Positions 1 to 12,253 of a stretch of DNA of 64,000 nucleotides are shown here, piece after piece (position 1 is the first letter of the stretch; each line of letters begins with the position of its first letter). Below the pieces are notes generated by a model, which worked only from the letters and a program-made list of their open reading frames with translations, did no database searches and had not been told where the DNA came from. Origin of the DNA: Epinephelus fuscoguttatus (Eukaryota; Chordata; Actinopteri; Perciformes; Serranidae); NCBI RefSeq assembly GCF_011397635.1, contig NC_064760.1, forward strand, positions 29,504,856 to 29,568,855. Reading direction: 5' to 3'. Both the position numbers and the translations under genes were made by a program.

Positions 1-3000
1 CAGTCCAGTAATAAGCTGTGAAAATGACATGCATGCATATCCCTCTTATTCCGCGGTCTCACACCATCTACTGAGCCTTTGAGGAAGTGCAGACCAGATT
101 TTACTGTGCATGTGCAATCCCCCCATGTTTGACCCCGTGTCTCAGCCTTCTCTTGAATAGTCTTGACCAAAACCAAAAGCCCCAACTGAATTGTGATGCT
201 ATTTTAGCATGTAGGCTAATTAAAAACTATGTCGTTGTTGGTGTCCTTTTCCTTGAAAAGATAAACATACAGCTTTAATTTGAAGGAGTACACTGATCAT
301 GAGCAAAACAAAACAAAACACGTACTGGAGCCGAGCCTTCTCAAGATTAGGGGACACACATGGGTGTCCACAGAACCCATTTTCATTCCCTTTAAAAATG
401 GCCATGCCAGTTGTTCCATTGCCAAAATTTAGCTTAACTCTGGAGCATTATTTAGCCCTTCCCAAAAAGCTATGCCAACATGGTTGGTACCAATGGATGC
501 TATAGGTTGTCTAGTTTCACAGGATACCACTAACTTGGCACACTCTTGAAAAATGATCGCACCACCATCTCTTCAACTATATGTTCAAACCAACAGTGAC
601 CAGAGCTTCCAAAACGGCAAAAGTCATGAATTGTCAATGAGAGCTCAGCGACTCGGGCGACCTGGTCATCAGCCGCGCATCTGGGGCAACCAAAGCGACC
701 GGAGCGGGTCCGGAGGGGGAGTTAAAACTCGTTTAACTTTATGGTAATGAGCTCTGACACGGTTCGGCGACAACTACTCAGAATGCTGACGTGCTTCGTT
801 GAAGCGGGTCCCAGAGAACAAGCCATGTAACTTTGGTTCCTACAGCACGCTTGTTCCGAGAATGAATATCGAGAAGTTTTTTACTTGCGTTCGCGCCCAC
901 TCAGTCCTTTATAATGTGTTGCTGTTCGGTTACAGAGACCAAAATAAAAAGAATGAGGCTTGGGACCGCGTCGCGGTTGGTTGGTCTGGTGAGTTTTAAA
1001 GTGCGTAATGTTAGTAATAGAAGAGAGAATTGTAGGCTAATGTTGCGACGCAGCATGCAAGTCTTCCTTGCTTGGTTTCAATGGGATGACATACGTTTTC
1101 TGTTTTCATTGACCAAACATAACTTTCTGCAGGCCAACTATGAGCTTTTTGACTGGACAACAGCAAGCGGCAACTACGCTGCTTTCAAGCCAGTAGTCCG
1201 CTTTGCGGCTCCTTTAAATTGACAAGCACGATCCAATGTTCAGTGATTCTCATGATGAGCGACTAGAGCGACAGAAGCTGCCAAATATTTTTGACAGTCG
1301 TGCTTCTTGGGCGTCCGCGAGAGACTTTGCCTCTTTGGAAGCTTCTTGTTTGTACGTACAATAAGACAGTAATGTCAATCCTCCAAGAAATTTTACCTGT
1401 GAAGGCCCCCCCTTCTTGGAGGCTCCACTCCTAAACCCTTACCAAGACATTTTATGTTGGATTTGCCTTCAATTTGTCGCCCATCTGAAGGTAGTCTAAA
1501 ATTAAATATCATCATCCAAGATTTTACCTTTATAGCTGACCTCCAAATGTAAAGGTGAGATCAAGAGAAAAAGAAGAGGTTATGAAGTCATACAGATTGC
1601 AGATTGTATTTGTATGTGCATGTGTGAGCTGAGTTACTGATGGACACAGACACCTGTGCTCCTGGCTCAGGTTCAGAGTGCAGCTGCTCCCTCACTTGAG
1701 AAGGCAGCAGTTAAAGTTGCTGCGCTCAGACCTTTGGATGGTAGGGGGTGAACAGGAAACCCTATACCCACCCTGCAGTTTGTCAATACGATGAAGGACA
1801 GTGGAAAACATGTTTCTGACGGCTTCACACTGCACAGTACCACACAACAACCGCTGTATGTACGATAACATCATGTAGCAGCTACACCACGAAGAAGGCT
1901 CTTTAATTTGAAGTATTCCTGTGATGCACGTAACAAACGAAGAGGCAGACTCATCCTGTCATAAATTATTTGGTGCAAACATGACTGTAGCTTACTTCAC
2001 ACTAATGGCATGACGTTAGTGCAACTGAAGGTATTCACAACCACCGAATTAGCCCAACAGTTAGCCTGTTTCAAGGCTTTTTGGCAGAGCAGAGCAGCAG
2101 AGCAGTTTTGGTATGCTATCAAATTTCAAAGCATGAGCCAGCCTTTCAAAATGCAACGTCTTGAATTCACCTTTGAAGTGCTCCCCTTGACTGACCCTAC
2201 AGGTGAGCCAGGACCTCATACTCGCTCCAGGCTGGCCACACTCGTTTTTGGTTAAACTAATAATGCACTAAAGTTTATCTACAGCTGTAGATATACCAGC
2301 CGTGTAACTCTGCACCAGCGCACTTTTATTCTTTCCACGGCTATTTGGGGGCCGAGAGACAGTCTGTCCTTACATCATTCACACAGCACAGCTGATGCAA
2401 AGCCATAAATATCCCTCTGAGAAATGGAAAACCAAACCTGCAAGTATGTGGTCCCCCTGAAACGGCTGCAGTGGAACACCTAGCACTAACTCACCTTAAA
2501 ACACTGCTGCACTGATCACAACATAAGACATTCACATCCAACTAGCCACACATGAAATGCCCCCCTGCGGGCGATCTATCAGCAACTACTGAATTATTAA
2601 TTTACCCCTCTAACAAGGCCTCTTTTCCCTGAGTCTGTGTGTGTATGAGGAAGGGATGGTGTTTAAGAGTATAGAAGTGATAAAGCAACAGATGGCCTAC
2701 GAGCCAGACAGAAACAGGAATAAAAGCACTCGATGACACATCCAGCTGCGGTGGCGGGGAGACATTCACATATCTCCTCACTCGCTTGTTGACTTGACAT
2801 CATGTGCAATTTCCTCCAAACATTTGATTTCAGTGTTGTGGCATGTGTTTGTCTATAGAAACCAGATGGTGCTCTGGAGGCTCCGTTATGGTATCATAAT
2901 GTTTATGGAATCACGATGGCACGAGATCTGGGGCAGATATATGAAGGAACTCCTCAGAGGAGTTGCAGGGCTGCCACAAACTGGGGGTGGACTCGACTGG

Positions 3001-3390
3001 AACGGCAACGGTATTACGACATCATGCTTCCTAAATTTTATGCCTTTCCTTTTGAAAACAGGATGTTGGGGCAGACGTGGGGAGAGAGATATAATTTTAC
3101 TTAAGTATACCTCAGTGTTCCCAAGGTCACGGAAGTCCAGAGAAATTAGAGAGAAACAGTTGGCACAAGGGATGGTCAGAGAAAGTAAAGACACAGCACA
3201 TTGTTTCTGGAGGCAGGACCAAACAACAACTCAACCGACTGTCGAAAGATTTTTTACAAATATGCAGTGTGAAATTTAACTTTTGTAATGAAAAATACCA
3301 TCAAATTGCCTTAATGGGAAATGTAGGATCCAGTATTTTTGGAGCTTGGCCCATACTAGGGACTGAAGTTGGGATATCTTGGCCTTCATG

Positions 3391-3468
3391 AAAGTACAAT
3401 ACATTACAATACAGTACAAATAACATTTGAAAGTACAATACATTACAATACAGTACAAATAACATTTG
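3391..3468. repeat. Two tandem copies of a 39-bp unit
   Basis: A 39-bp unit beginning AAAGTACAATACATTACAAT is present twice in direct succession (3391-3429 and 3430-3468). The copies look identical. Inside each unit the motif TACA recurs every few bases, so it may have grown from a shorter repeat. Confidence 0.85.
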
Positions 3469-3603
3469 AATGCAAAGAACATTACATTACCAACCCTAAT
3501 AGTCATGTCAGTGCACCAGTGCCAAGCAGCATCCAACTTATGTTCATCCCAGGCTGGGAGGAGAGTCTACTGACACACACAGCTGTGCCCAGTATCACTG
3601 TGT

Positions 3604-3684
3604 CTAGAGCTGCAACAATTAATCAATTACTTGTCAACTATCAAATTAATCGCCATCTAATGTGATAACTGATTAATCAGTTTG
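3604..3684. mobile_element. hAT-like short DNA transposon fragment
   Basis: The stretch starts AGAGCTGCAACAATTAATCA and continues with alternating ATTAATC and GATTAATC motifs. This is the usual look of terminal parts of non-autonomous hAT elements in teleosts. Only one end is recognisable. No transposase coding was seen. The family call rests on recalled patterns, not on a database search. Confidence 0.45.
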
Positions 3685-3959
3685 AGTTACCGCCTCATGG
3701 ATACAGTTACAGTTTACATCCATGTCTGTGCAGACTCATATGTAGCCATGACATTAGACACAGCTTCAAATATGGATGCTGCTGCAAAGAAGCTACAAAT
3801 TCTAAAATGCAATACGCATCTTCAGCCCGGCAACGCAGAACATCTATACAATCACCACAGTTTTAGGGTGGGCACCCAAGATCAGTGTCACCAAGTCAGT
3901 ATCTGACCAAAAGTCTCCCTTTCTGTTTCTAAATTGTGACGTTAAATTAAAGCCAGAGA

Positions 3960-4290
3960 AGTGTTTTCGCAGAACATTGTGATGTCACAGCTAAGTTCAC
4001 CTTGGACCTGTTGGATATGAAATGTCATCACATTGTCATTTCATCCTATTAGATATGTATGTGAAATCTTGCCATAATTAGGGTATGAATTCTTGACTTA
4101 TGGCCAAAAGCATGACCTCTGTGGTCACCTCAACAACCGATATCTCATCAGTTCATCCCTCAGGTGGACGTTTGTGCCAAATTTGATGAAATTCACTCAA
4201 TACATTCTTAAAATATTGTGTTCAGAATGGGATGGATGGACGGACAGATGGATGGACAAACAGCCTGAGGTCATAATCCCCATGCACCGG
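3960..4290. repeat. Degenerate dispersed repeat, SINE/LINE-tail-like
   Basis: The text between about 4110 and 4270 (ATCAGTTCATCCCTCAGGTG, then GTGCCAAATTTGATGAAATT, then GGGATGGATGGACGGACAGA) resembles a common teleost dispersed repeat that ends in a GGAC/GGAT-rich tail. The edges are uncertain. Confidence 0.45.
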
Positions 4291-4850
4291 TACATAAAAA
4301 GTCAAAATTCTCTGATAAAAATCATTAGTTGAAGCCTTAACTGTGTCAGCTAATAAGGAATACAATAATAATTCAGTCTTTTTTTTCCCAAATGGGATGA
4401 TTAAGAGTCACGATGAGTGCTCGGTGCTGATTTCACTGATTAGAAGTTTTCATACGTCTAACACGAGGCTAAGAAAACAAAAAGTGTGATATTAATACTA
4501 AAGAGTCAAATAAAAGTTATGTACACATTTTTTTCAGCACATATTGTGCTAAGGTCAAAAAGTTATTTTTCCTTTCACAGTGACCTAACAGTTTGTCTTG
4601 GCATGGTCCCCTCATCTCTGATCTCACTGGAAAACTATTCCAGTAAGATTGTGGGAGTCCATCATACGCATTAGAATAAGTGAGTGTTGAAGACATATTA
4701 GACACAGAGGGAGACAAGAGGATTGTCTGTTGGCAGCGGCCGGGTGGATACGAGAAAAATCCCAGGAATGCTGAGAAAGCATAGCTTTGCATACTCGCAG
4801 ACAGAGGAGGAAGGAAACAAGAGCATTCATAGAGCATGGAAACATATATA

Positions 4851-4856
<6 letters not shown>

Positions 4857-4885
<29 letters not shown>
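4857..4885. repeat. CA microsatellite
   Basis: Uninterrupted CA dinucleotide run of about 14 units inside presumed pdlim7 intron sequence. It makes spurious open frames rich in Thr-His or Cys-Val. Confidence 0.95.
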
Positions 4886-4889
<4 letters not shown>

Positions 4890-7034
4890 TTACAAGTCAC
4901 CCACAACTTTCCAAATTAATAGAAAGATCTCCATTTATGGTCAAACAAAAAGAGGGGAAATGTTAAATATGAAGTTATTGATGCGATTCAGTAAGACCAA
5001 ACGCATATGACCTAAATAACCATGAGCTCTGAATAAATCTCAACAACACTGGCTGTCATCTAATCTGTACAAAAACACTTAAACACGCTGATCTTCCAGG
5101 AGTTATCACTTGCAATCTTTTTGCCTTGCAGCGTTTAACTGAGCCCTTTTTTCCCCCGTCACTCCACATGTTCCTCATTGTGTAAATCGCTTCTAAGCGA
5201 CTGTCTGGGCTGAGATTCTTATCTCATCAGCTACAAACCAGCAAAGAAAGACCGCCCATTAAAATCATCCAATGTAAGCCAAGCGAGCGCAGGCCCCACT
5301 TGTCTTCCTGTTACTAAGGGATACTGTATATCTTTGAGGTTTACATCCCCTGGCTGGGTTGTTTTCATCCTCTGCGACTGTGTGATTCACTGTCCATTCT
5401 TTTTATGACAATCGCGAGGAGAGCCAAGAAGTAAAGAGAGCAAACCTGTCACATCTTTATAACTCCTGTACCCTGAGGCCTGGTGGACTGCTGGAACAAG
5501 CCACAAAGATATTAGCCACCGACCAGTCGTTAAGGCTCCAATCTTAGCAGTACTGTGGGGTTTGGTTTTTCACAGAATGGGAGCCATTATCAATTTCACA
5601 CCAAGCTGCTTAGACGAACCTGGGTCTAACAAAATGTATGGAGAGACACGCAGACTGCAATACAGAAAATGCAAGCCATATTTCTGTCAGCGAGGAAAAT
5701 AATCAGCATGCGTAATGTACCTGGATTGCAGTCAAACTGGCCTCCTGCACCGGCTGATTAGTCAAGGTAATTCAACTATAACTACTGACGCACCCGCATG
5801 ACATTCACCCCACAGTACGCCATGCCAGTCTACACTGAAAGTCAACACCTACATCCCACCAAGAATCCTTATTTTGTTTTGGGCAATTCATCAAATGGGG
5901 TTTTTACATCTGTTTGGTCTTTTATGGGTAGAAGAAAATGTTTCTTGTCATGAATCCAAGGGGAACATTGTGTTTCTGACTGTGTTGCCTGCCAGAACGC
6001 TGAAACAAGACATGTACTGACAAGGCTGGTGATAACTGCTGCCCTCGCCACAGGATTACGTCAACTCTACAGACACCTCAATGCGATGCTACTTACGACA
6101 CACACTGGACTCTTTAGGCCGTGCTAATCAAAGCAGTGCAACACTCGTTTGCAGCTTTTCATTTTAATGTTACATTAAACCTAACTTCTTGGCAGCTACA
6201 AAGAAACAAAGCGTTTAAAGTGTTTGAGAGGCTATGCGGAGTAACCTCATGAGACCTGACCCGTATATAATTACCTATTAACTCCTAATTATCTCTGAAA
6301 TAAGAAACTGCACATACTGAACATAATTGATGATTTAATAAATGTAAATCAGTCTAACACTTATATATCACCCCAGCCTCTAAGGTAGCAATATAACAAC
6401 GTCAATGGGGAATGAGTACATGATAGGAAGTTAGATCTGTGTGTGCAATAGCTGGCAGCAACGTAGGAATGATTTTATGTGTGCGCATGCGTGCGTGGCT
6501 GCAAGTGTGAGTCTGTGTGTTTGTCAGGCAAAGCAGCAGTGCACTTATAAGGCCTGGAAAGTGGTTGCTGCTCTCTTCAATAGCAACAGTAGTTTATCGA
6601 GCTTTTAAAATTCATTGAGTGATGTGGTAGGGACCAACCATGGAGAGCACAAAGCACTGAGAAACAAACAGCACGTCCTTGTGACCAATTAAAACTATTA
6701 ATCCAAAAGGTACTGCATGTTGAGAGTGACTGGATGAAGGCTGGCATGTGCACCATAAAAGTGTGAGTGATATGAAAATGAACACCACAGTCTGCAGACA
6801 ATCCTTCACTGAGGAGGCCTGATAAAAGATGACATGCATATGCTCGGGTAATGTGGAGACCTAGACTACTGAACAATAACAAAATCTTGTAAATAAGCTC
6901 TCATATAGAAGCATGGAGGAACACAAAATACTTAACAGGGTGATCCTCTGTGCAAACCTTCAAGTAGAGCGTAAATACATCACTGATTACCGATGCAGAG
7001 AAGTACAAAACTCCAATAACAAACAGTTTCTTAC

Positions 7035-7130
7035 CCTTGACACAGTGAGGGGCATGCTGAAGTCCTTGCCACCCTGCAGCCTGAAGCCCCAAGGCGCTGG
7101 GCCACTGAGGGTTACGGAGTATACGTTCAT
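7035..7130 (-). CDS. pdlim7: PDZ and LIM domain protein 7-like (Enigma), first coding exon only
   Basis: This exon encodes the N-terminal 32 residues of a PDZ-LIM (Enigma family) scaffold. The family anchors kinases and signalling proteins to actin filaments and Z-discs through an N-terminal PDZ domain and C-terminal LIM domains. Directly visible are a start codon at 7128-7130, the PDZ carboxylate-binding-loop stretch [15 protein letters not shown], then PLTVSR ending in phase 0 at a GTAAGA donor. A strong pyrimidine tract and AG precede the exon, which begins at 7133, just before the ATG. PDLIM5 and LDB3 share the same start, so the exon alone does not settle the paralogue. The pdlim7 name leans on neighbours whose human counterparts, like PDLIM7, lie on 5q35. 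The rest of the gene lies beyond the left edge. Confidence 0.75.
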
Positions 7131-8465
7131 AGCCTTGGGGGAAGAGAAAGGAGGAAACGGTGTGTTAATTAGTCAGAATGCCCGGAAAAGGTTTTCAGGG
7201 CCACACGTCCTATTCTCCCTTATCCAAGGAGCTGAACTGCTGGTTGTTTCCAACACAAACATCCCACACAGAAACTCACGCTGAAGTTGTTTTCTTTCAC
7301 AGTATGTACTGTTAAATCTTTAAAAAGTTCTGTATTAACAATAACTTTGGGTGGATATAATGAATTGTTCTATTTGAATAAGGCTATCTGCATTAACTTA
7401 CAAAATGATAAAATACCAGATGTGCCGCTGGGACACAACGTTCCTACATTCATCAACACATAGTTGTGTTATAATCTCAGGTGAGCACTCATATAGTGGC
7501 CCAGTTTAGAGTGTAAAAACTATACTATACTGCGACTGAGCATTAGAAATCAACTGGACAATTTGAACAATGGCAACAGTCAACAGTTATCCTCTGTCTT
7601 TCAATGGGAATACAACCAACTCATCGTATATAAACTATTATGAAACACTGGAGCACTTCCCCACAGCATACAAACTTGCCTTAACATTTTTGAATATTTT
7701 ACATAATTAGTACAGCTGTGGAACCAAGACAACAGTGTCAAACAACTTCCCCAGAACTAATTAGTGACATACAATGGCAGGGTCACAAAATAACCAGGTA
7801 ATTTTAAGAACCAAACGCAACTTGAGACACTGGCCTATGTCACTTGCTCTGCTCTGCTCTGCTCTGCTCTTCCTTGTGAGCTACAGTTGCACCACTGACC
7901 TCTGTACCTGCACCCCTTAACACACCTCCTGCCTCACCCCTACCAAGTGTCATCGCTTTTGGTGACACACACCTAGCTTCCTGAGATGCTACCATGCAAA
8001 ACCTACCTTGTCCTCAAGGGCTGGCCTGTCGCCCAAAACCTGGGAGAAAGCTAAAGAGTCAGTCAGCTAGAGCAAGCAGATTCTCTCCCCGTTGGCAAAC
8101 CCTACCCCCGACACTGTCTGCGACACAGGCAAGCCCTCGCCTCTGCTCACTCCTCAGAGGCTATATAAGGAATGTAAAACTACACCAAACTATTTCAGCC
8201 CAACACCCACATGAGTCACAGAGAGAGAGAGAGAGGGGGGTAGAGGAGGACGGAGAGAGGTAACGTCAACTACCCCTATATTCTGGTAAAAGCCTACTTA
8301 CATCAAAGTCAATGGATTTTTTTTTTTTAAAGTGTACTTGAGAAGCAGCAGACGGCCACAACTGAGGCAAAGCTTAGGGAATTCTACATTCCTTCTGGAG
8401 GGCATGAAGCCCAGTGCCACCAAACCGGCAATTATATTTAAAGTTCTTAAAGCAACAGAGGAGCT

Positions 8466-8468
<3 letters not shown>

Positions 8469-8511
<43 letters not shown>
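8469..8511. repeat. CA/TA compound microsatellite
   Basis: A run of AC units passes directly into a run of AT units. It lies in presumed pdlim7 intron sequence. Confidence 0.95.
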
Positions 8512-9455
8512 GTAAAAACTGAAACAGGGCTAATTGATAAGAGAAAAAAACAATGGCAGTACAGTTCTTATCTTACTATAAAGCAACCAAAATACCTCAA
8601 CCCACAAAACCTGCTAATTAGAAAAGCGAAATTCTTTAAAAAGTTTCAATTTGCAGAAGACTGTCTAACTAAATGCACTTCCTAAATGACATAAACAGCC
8701 TTAATTACCAAAACTTGGATAAGTTAACTGTCACTTTTCTCATATTTATACCTCCTACAAATAAGTCTAAGAAATGCTATTATAATAGCAATTATGCGAC
8801 AGACAGCTTGTGACAATAACTGCAAAGACCCACAGCAGCAACAGGTAATGGAGGTTAGATTGTACTTGTGTTAACAGCACAATGCAAATTGATTTAGTTG
8901 CTTTTAAAAGGATTACAATAAAACAGTAAAAGCAAGAGCAGGAATCTGGATGCTTTTCAGTTAATTAAATACCACTCATTATATTAAAGTGGAGAGAAAT
9001 CATCTACTAAAGCCAGTGAATATGCTTGTAATGCCTGTGGTACTCATTCAAGTGGGTGCCCCTGTTTATGGTGTTGCTATTTATAATCTATGGTGTCAAT
9101 ATAATATATCTATAGGGTCTTGTTGTACAGCAATACACTGAATTATAGGCTTTTTTCTCTTACATACTACATAATTATGACTTTATATAGCTTACTTTAA
9201 TTGAGTTCAGTGACAATCATTTGCAGCAGGTAATGAAAGACTGCAGGCTGGTTGTGCCACTACAGTGCAGACCTTGCAATGAACATTCACAATGGAAGGA
9301 GCAGGAAGAGACACGAAAACCTAAAGTAAAGCAAAGTACTTTGCACCGCTACAGACCGACAGTGTTTCGCAGCAGCTAAGCCAAACTGTGTGGGGGCACA
9401 ACACAGCCCATACAATAAGTTGTACTGTGAAGAAGTTGGCGTCAGAAAGTTACTC

Positions 9456-9486
<31 letters not shown>

Positions 9487-9491
9487 ACACA
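9456..9491. repeat. CA microsatellite
   Basis: CA run of about 17 units with one T interruption near its right end. It lies about 50 bp past the possible pdlim7 leader-exon donor (reading on the minus strand). Confidence 0.95.
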
Positions 9492-9539
9492 TAGACGAAG
9501 GAATGCATTTAAATGTGTGGATATAATGAATCAGCTTAC

Positions 9540-9700
9540 CTCCTGGCCCTCGCTGTGTTCGCCAGACATCACGAGTCGGTCTACCGGATAAGAAGAAGTC
9601 AATCGGTAAGAAGGCTAAAGTTTCGGACTTCCTCAAAGCGGACGTCAGGAAGCCACCGTGGATCCCCTTGGTGAGCTGCAGGATCATTCCCTCAAATTCT
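9540..9700 (-). other. pdlim7: Possible 5' leader exon of pdlim7
   Basis: On the minus strand this CpG-richer block ends at a good GTAAGC donor (exon edge at 9540), and the next acceptor downstream is that of the PDZ exon at 7133. That makes it a candidate untranslated first exon. The right (5') edge is a guess. It holds an upstream ATG at 9687 whose frame stays open to the donor and would read across the PDZ start out of frame. That argues either for regulation by an upstream frame or for a different real start site. Confidence 0.35.
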
Positions 9701-10489
9701 TTTTAGTAGGACTCGGCTGAAACGTCAGAAGTCACATGGGCCGCTGCTTCATTTCATACTCGGGCTGTAAACCACAAGAGGCCGTGCTCTGTCTGCAGAC
9801 ATTATCAATCATGATGGCTTTAATGCCACTTTAAAAACCAGTTCAGTGTCCTTTGTGTTGGAAAAAGACAACAATAAATCACTGCACAAACAACCCAACA
9901 AATACCTAATATAGCTGATTTATTTTTCAGCAACAATAAGCTTTTTAATAGAAACTCCAGCACTGGTGTTGAGTGATATCTCAAGAGCGGCTGTTAAATG
10001 TGTTTATAATGATTACTGAGTGGCCACAGGTGTGTGCAATCAACCACTGATTAGGCAAATAAGGGATTAAAAATCTGGATGTATGTTTTGTTTGTTTGTT
10101 TTATTGTTCTACATTCATATGATTGCTGTTACTGTTACTTTTAAGAGCAATATTTTACACACAGAACATATAATGCGCTTAAAAACATGTAATGCATAGT
10201 AATAGATTACAAAATAGCTCCACCCCACTTCCACCAGCAACATTGCACAGATGTTTTGTAGCACCTCCTGTGAAGGCATAGGCCTACATTATAAAGGGTT
10301 TAAATTAAAACACGGTTTTGCTTATATTTATTAAATAATAACAATAAAAAAAAAATCATAGTTCTCTGGTATGAAAAGCTTTAAGGTTGCCTCCTTGTAA
10401 AGATAAATCCACTTGGCTAGTGTCTTTCTTTCCAAGGAGTCATTCTGCATAATTGCTTTGATTTTAATTGCCAGACTTTTCTCAACTCA

Positions 10490-10935
10490 AACGTATTTAT
10501 AAAGCACGTTTAAAAACAACTCATGCTGACCAAAGTGCTGTACAAAAGGAATAAAGTGCTAAAAATGCATACATGAGAGGCAACATAACTGTCAGGTACA
10601 CAACTCACACATTTGGAGAGACAACACACACAGGCACTCATCAGGGAAAATCACATCAGGAGGACTCAATGCTAATGAAGTAGATTTTGAACCTGGACTT
10701 AAATGAGTCAATGGTGGGGGCAGATTTGATTGGGAGGGGGGTGCTGTTCCACAGTCTGGAGGCAGTAACAGCGAGGCACAATCACCCCTGAGCTTAAGTC
10801 TGGAGTGTGGGACAGCCAGGAGCCCCAGGTCAACTGACCTAAGGGACCTGGGTGTAGAATAGGGGGTTAGAAGGTCTGCGATGTAGGATGGGGCCAGATC
10901 ATTAAGGGTCTGTACACAAACAAGAGAACTGATCC
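10490..10935. repeat. Degenerate teleost dispersed repeat
   Basis: The text from TATTTATAAAGCACGTTTAA through CAAAGTGCTGTACAAAAGGA, CTGTTCCACAGTCTGGAGGC and GGCCAGATCATTAAGGGTCT matches, as I recall it, a very common fish repeat with the order (small-overlap start, fee-like GC block, AAGG-CTTGAAA end). It is interrupted in all frames. Class not determined. Confidence 0.5.
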
Positions 10936-11257
10936 AACCACGGGTCCAGATTTCTCCCTAGTCATTAGTTCAAGGTCCACACAGTTTGATACATTCAGTG
11001 TCATACTTGCATTTGACCGTATTTCTCAGATGGCACACAGTAACATGTCCCATCCACTATTACATATTAATGAATATGAGTCAGGGAGGAAATATGTGTT
11101 ATTTTAACACACAGGCTACAACTGTTATTTAATATTTTAACTGTTGTTCAAATTGTCTGCTGAGTTTTTTGCATAGGCCTATAATATGTGCTACATCACA
11201 CTTAGCTCAATTTATGGAATCTGGCTCCCAATAGAGTGCTGGGTGCACCCTCCAACT

Positions 11258-11562
11258 AGGGGTGCACAATTACTCAAAATATTATTGACATCGCAATATG
11301 GTCAGGTGCAATATTCATATTGTAGGAGCTGCAATTTTTGATGAAGATAAAATATGTCACAACATACCATTACGAATGAAGCATTGTAATGCTACAGAGA
11401 CACCCCAGCTTTGGCACGGACCCCAGCAAAGATCACATCATCATCATTTTTGAAAACCAAATGCAAAAATGACCATTCCCACTAAAGTTACAACTCATAT
11501 CAAAATCCCAATATCTCTCAGAGTAATCGCAATATGATTGTTTTTGCATATCATGCAGCCCT
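11258..11562. mobile_element. Short hAT-like non-autonomous element
   Basis: The left end AGGGGTGCACAATTA and the right end ATGCAGCCCT are imperfect inverted repeats of the hAT type. Between them lie several ATCGCAATAT and CAATATGGTC motifs typical of teleost hAT-derived short elements. A clean 8-bp target duplication was not found, so the ends may be eroded. Confidence 0.55.
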
Positions 11563-12253
11563 ATCACCAACTATTTTCTAATTCACAGTGGAAATGACTT
11601 GATTCACACTGGGGACTTTTTCATACTTTTAATATACTTATGCCAGAGTGCATAAAAAAAGCATTAAAATAGAGCTTGTTTATTAACATGTACATGTGCA
11701 GGGCTGCTGACTGGCCCCTGACCTCCAGTCATTCTGCAAAAGTGGCCCCCAGGCAATGCAAGTTGAGTATCCCTGGCTTGACCTATTGTCATTACTACAG
11801 GTGCAAGTAACAGTAACATTTGAAACATCACTTTGAAATGATGCTGTGGCCATATACTACAGTAGGCCTTGTGTATAGCTTTTGATGAAATGAACCTAAG
11901 GACCTGGTAAAGCGATGCAGCAGCCGGTCAGCAGATGGAGACAAACTGCAACAAAAGGCAATGGTACCCTCAGGGTGCTGCCCTGCTCCATCATCACAGT
12001 AGCTGGAGCAAGTCAAGAAATCATGAATCATCAGTAACGGCCTTAAGTCGAAGCTCAGATTGTAAATTTCATACGGTTTAATCGTTTGCCCTGTGGTTAC
12101 TCTAGTCTACCTGGACTAGATTATATTAGGGGATTTTTTTAAAAAGTTGTTTGTATTAACGTTGCAGAACCGGTGGCCTAATTTTGTGTCTTTGACGTTA
12201 AGCTAGCTCAACCAACCCAAGCTCAGTTAAACTTGTAAACACTTTTGTGAAAG

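Larger units (their letters stand above)
1..7034. other. Non-coding DNA, presumed first coding intron of pdlim7
   Basis: No exon was recognised on either strand. The next pdlim7 exon should encode the second half of the PDZ domain, and nothing matching it was seen, so this intron probably runs past the left edge. Short open frames here are low in coding character. The stretch holds the repeats listed separately (39-bp duplication, hAT-like fragment, SINE-like fragment, CA repeat). A GC-richer block at about 640-800 remains unexplained. Confidence 0.5.
7134..9539 (-). other. Presumed pdlim7 leader intron
   Basis: Non-coding DNA between the possible leader exon and the PDZ exon. It holds a CTCTG pentamer run at about 7846-7870, a short GA run at about 8219-8236, and two CA-type microsatellites. 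No other exon was recognised. A TATA-like string at about 8160-8167 has no gene attached to it. Confidence 0.4.
9880..12060. other. Intergenic DNA between pdlim7 and cltb
   Basis: No gene was seen. The stretch contains a degenerate dispersed repeat at about 10,490-10,935 and a short hAT-like element at about 11,258-11,562. The two genes point away from each other, so this space should hold both promoters, but no clear core motifs were recognised. Confidence 0.6.

Noticed and set aside
2794-3279. 161-codon plus-strand open frame
   Set aside because: No family resemblance, mixed composition, no splice or promoter context, inside presumed pdlim7 intron. Its length is not exceptional for 64 kb of sequence.
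8155-8170. TATA-like string as a promoter
   Set aside because: No exon or gene start follows in either direction, and it lies in repeat-rich intron DNA.
9287-9508. Cys-Val-rich frame
   Set aside because: It is produced by translation of the CA microsatellite.
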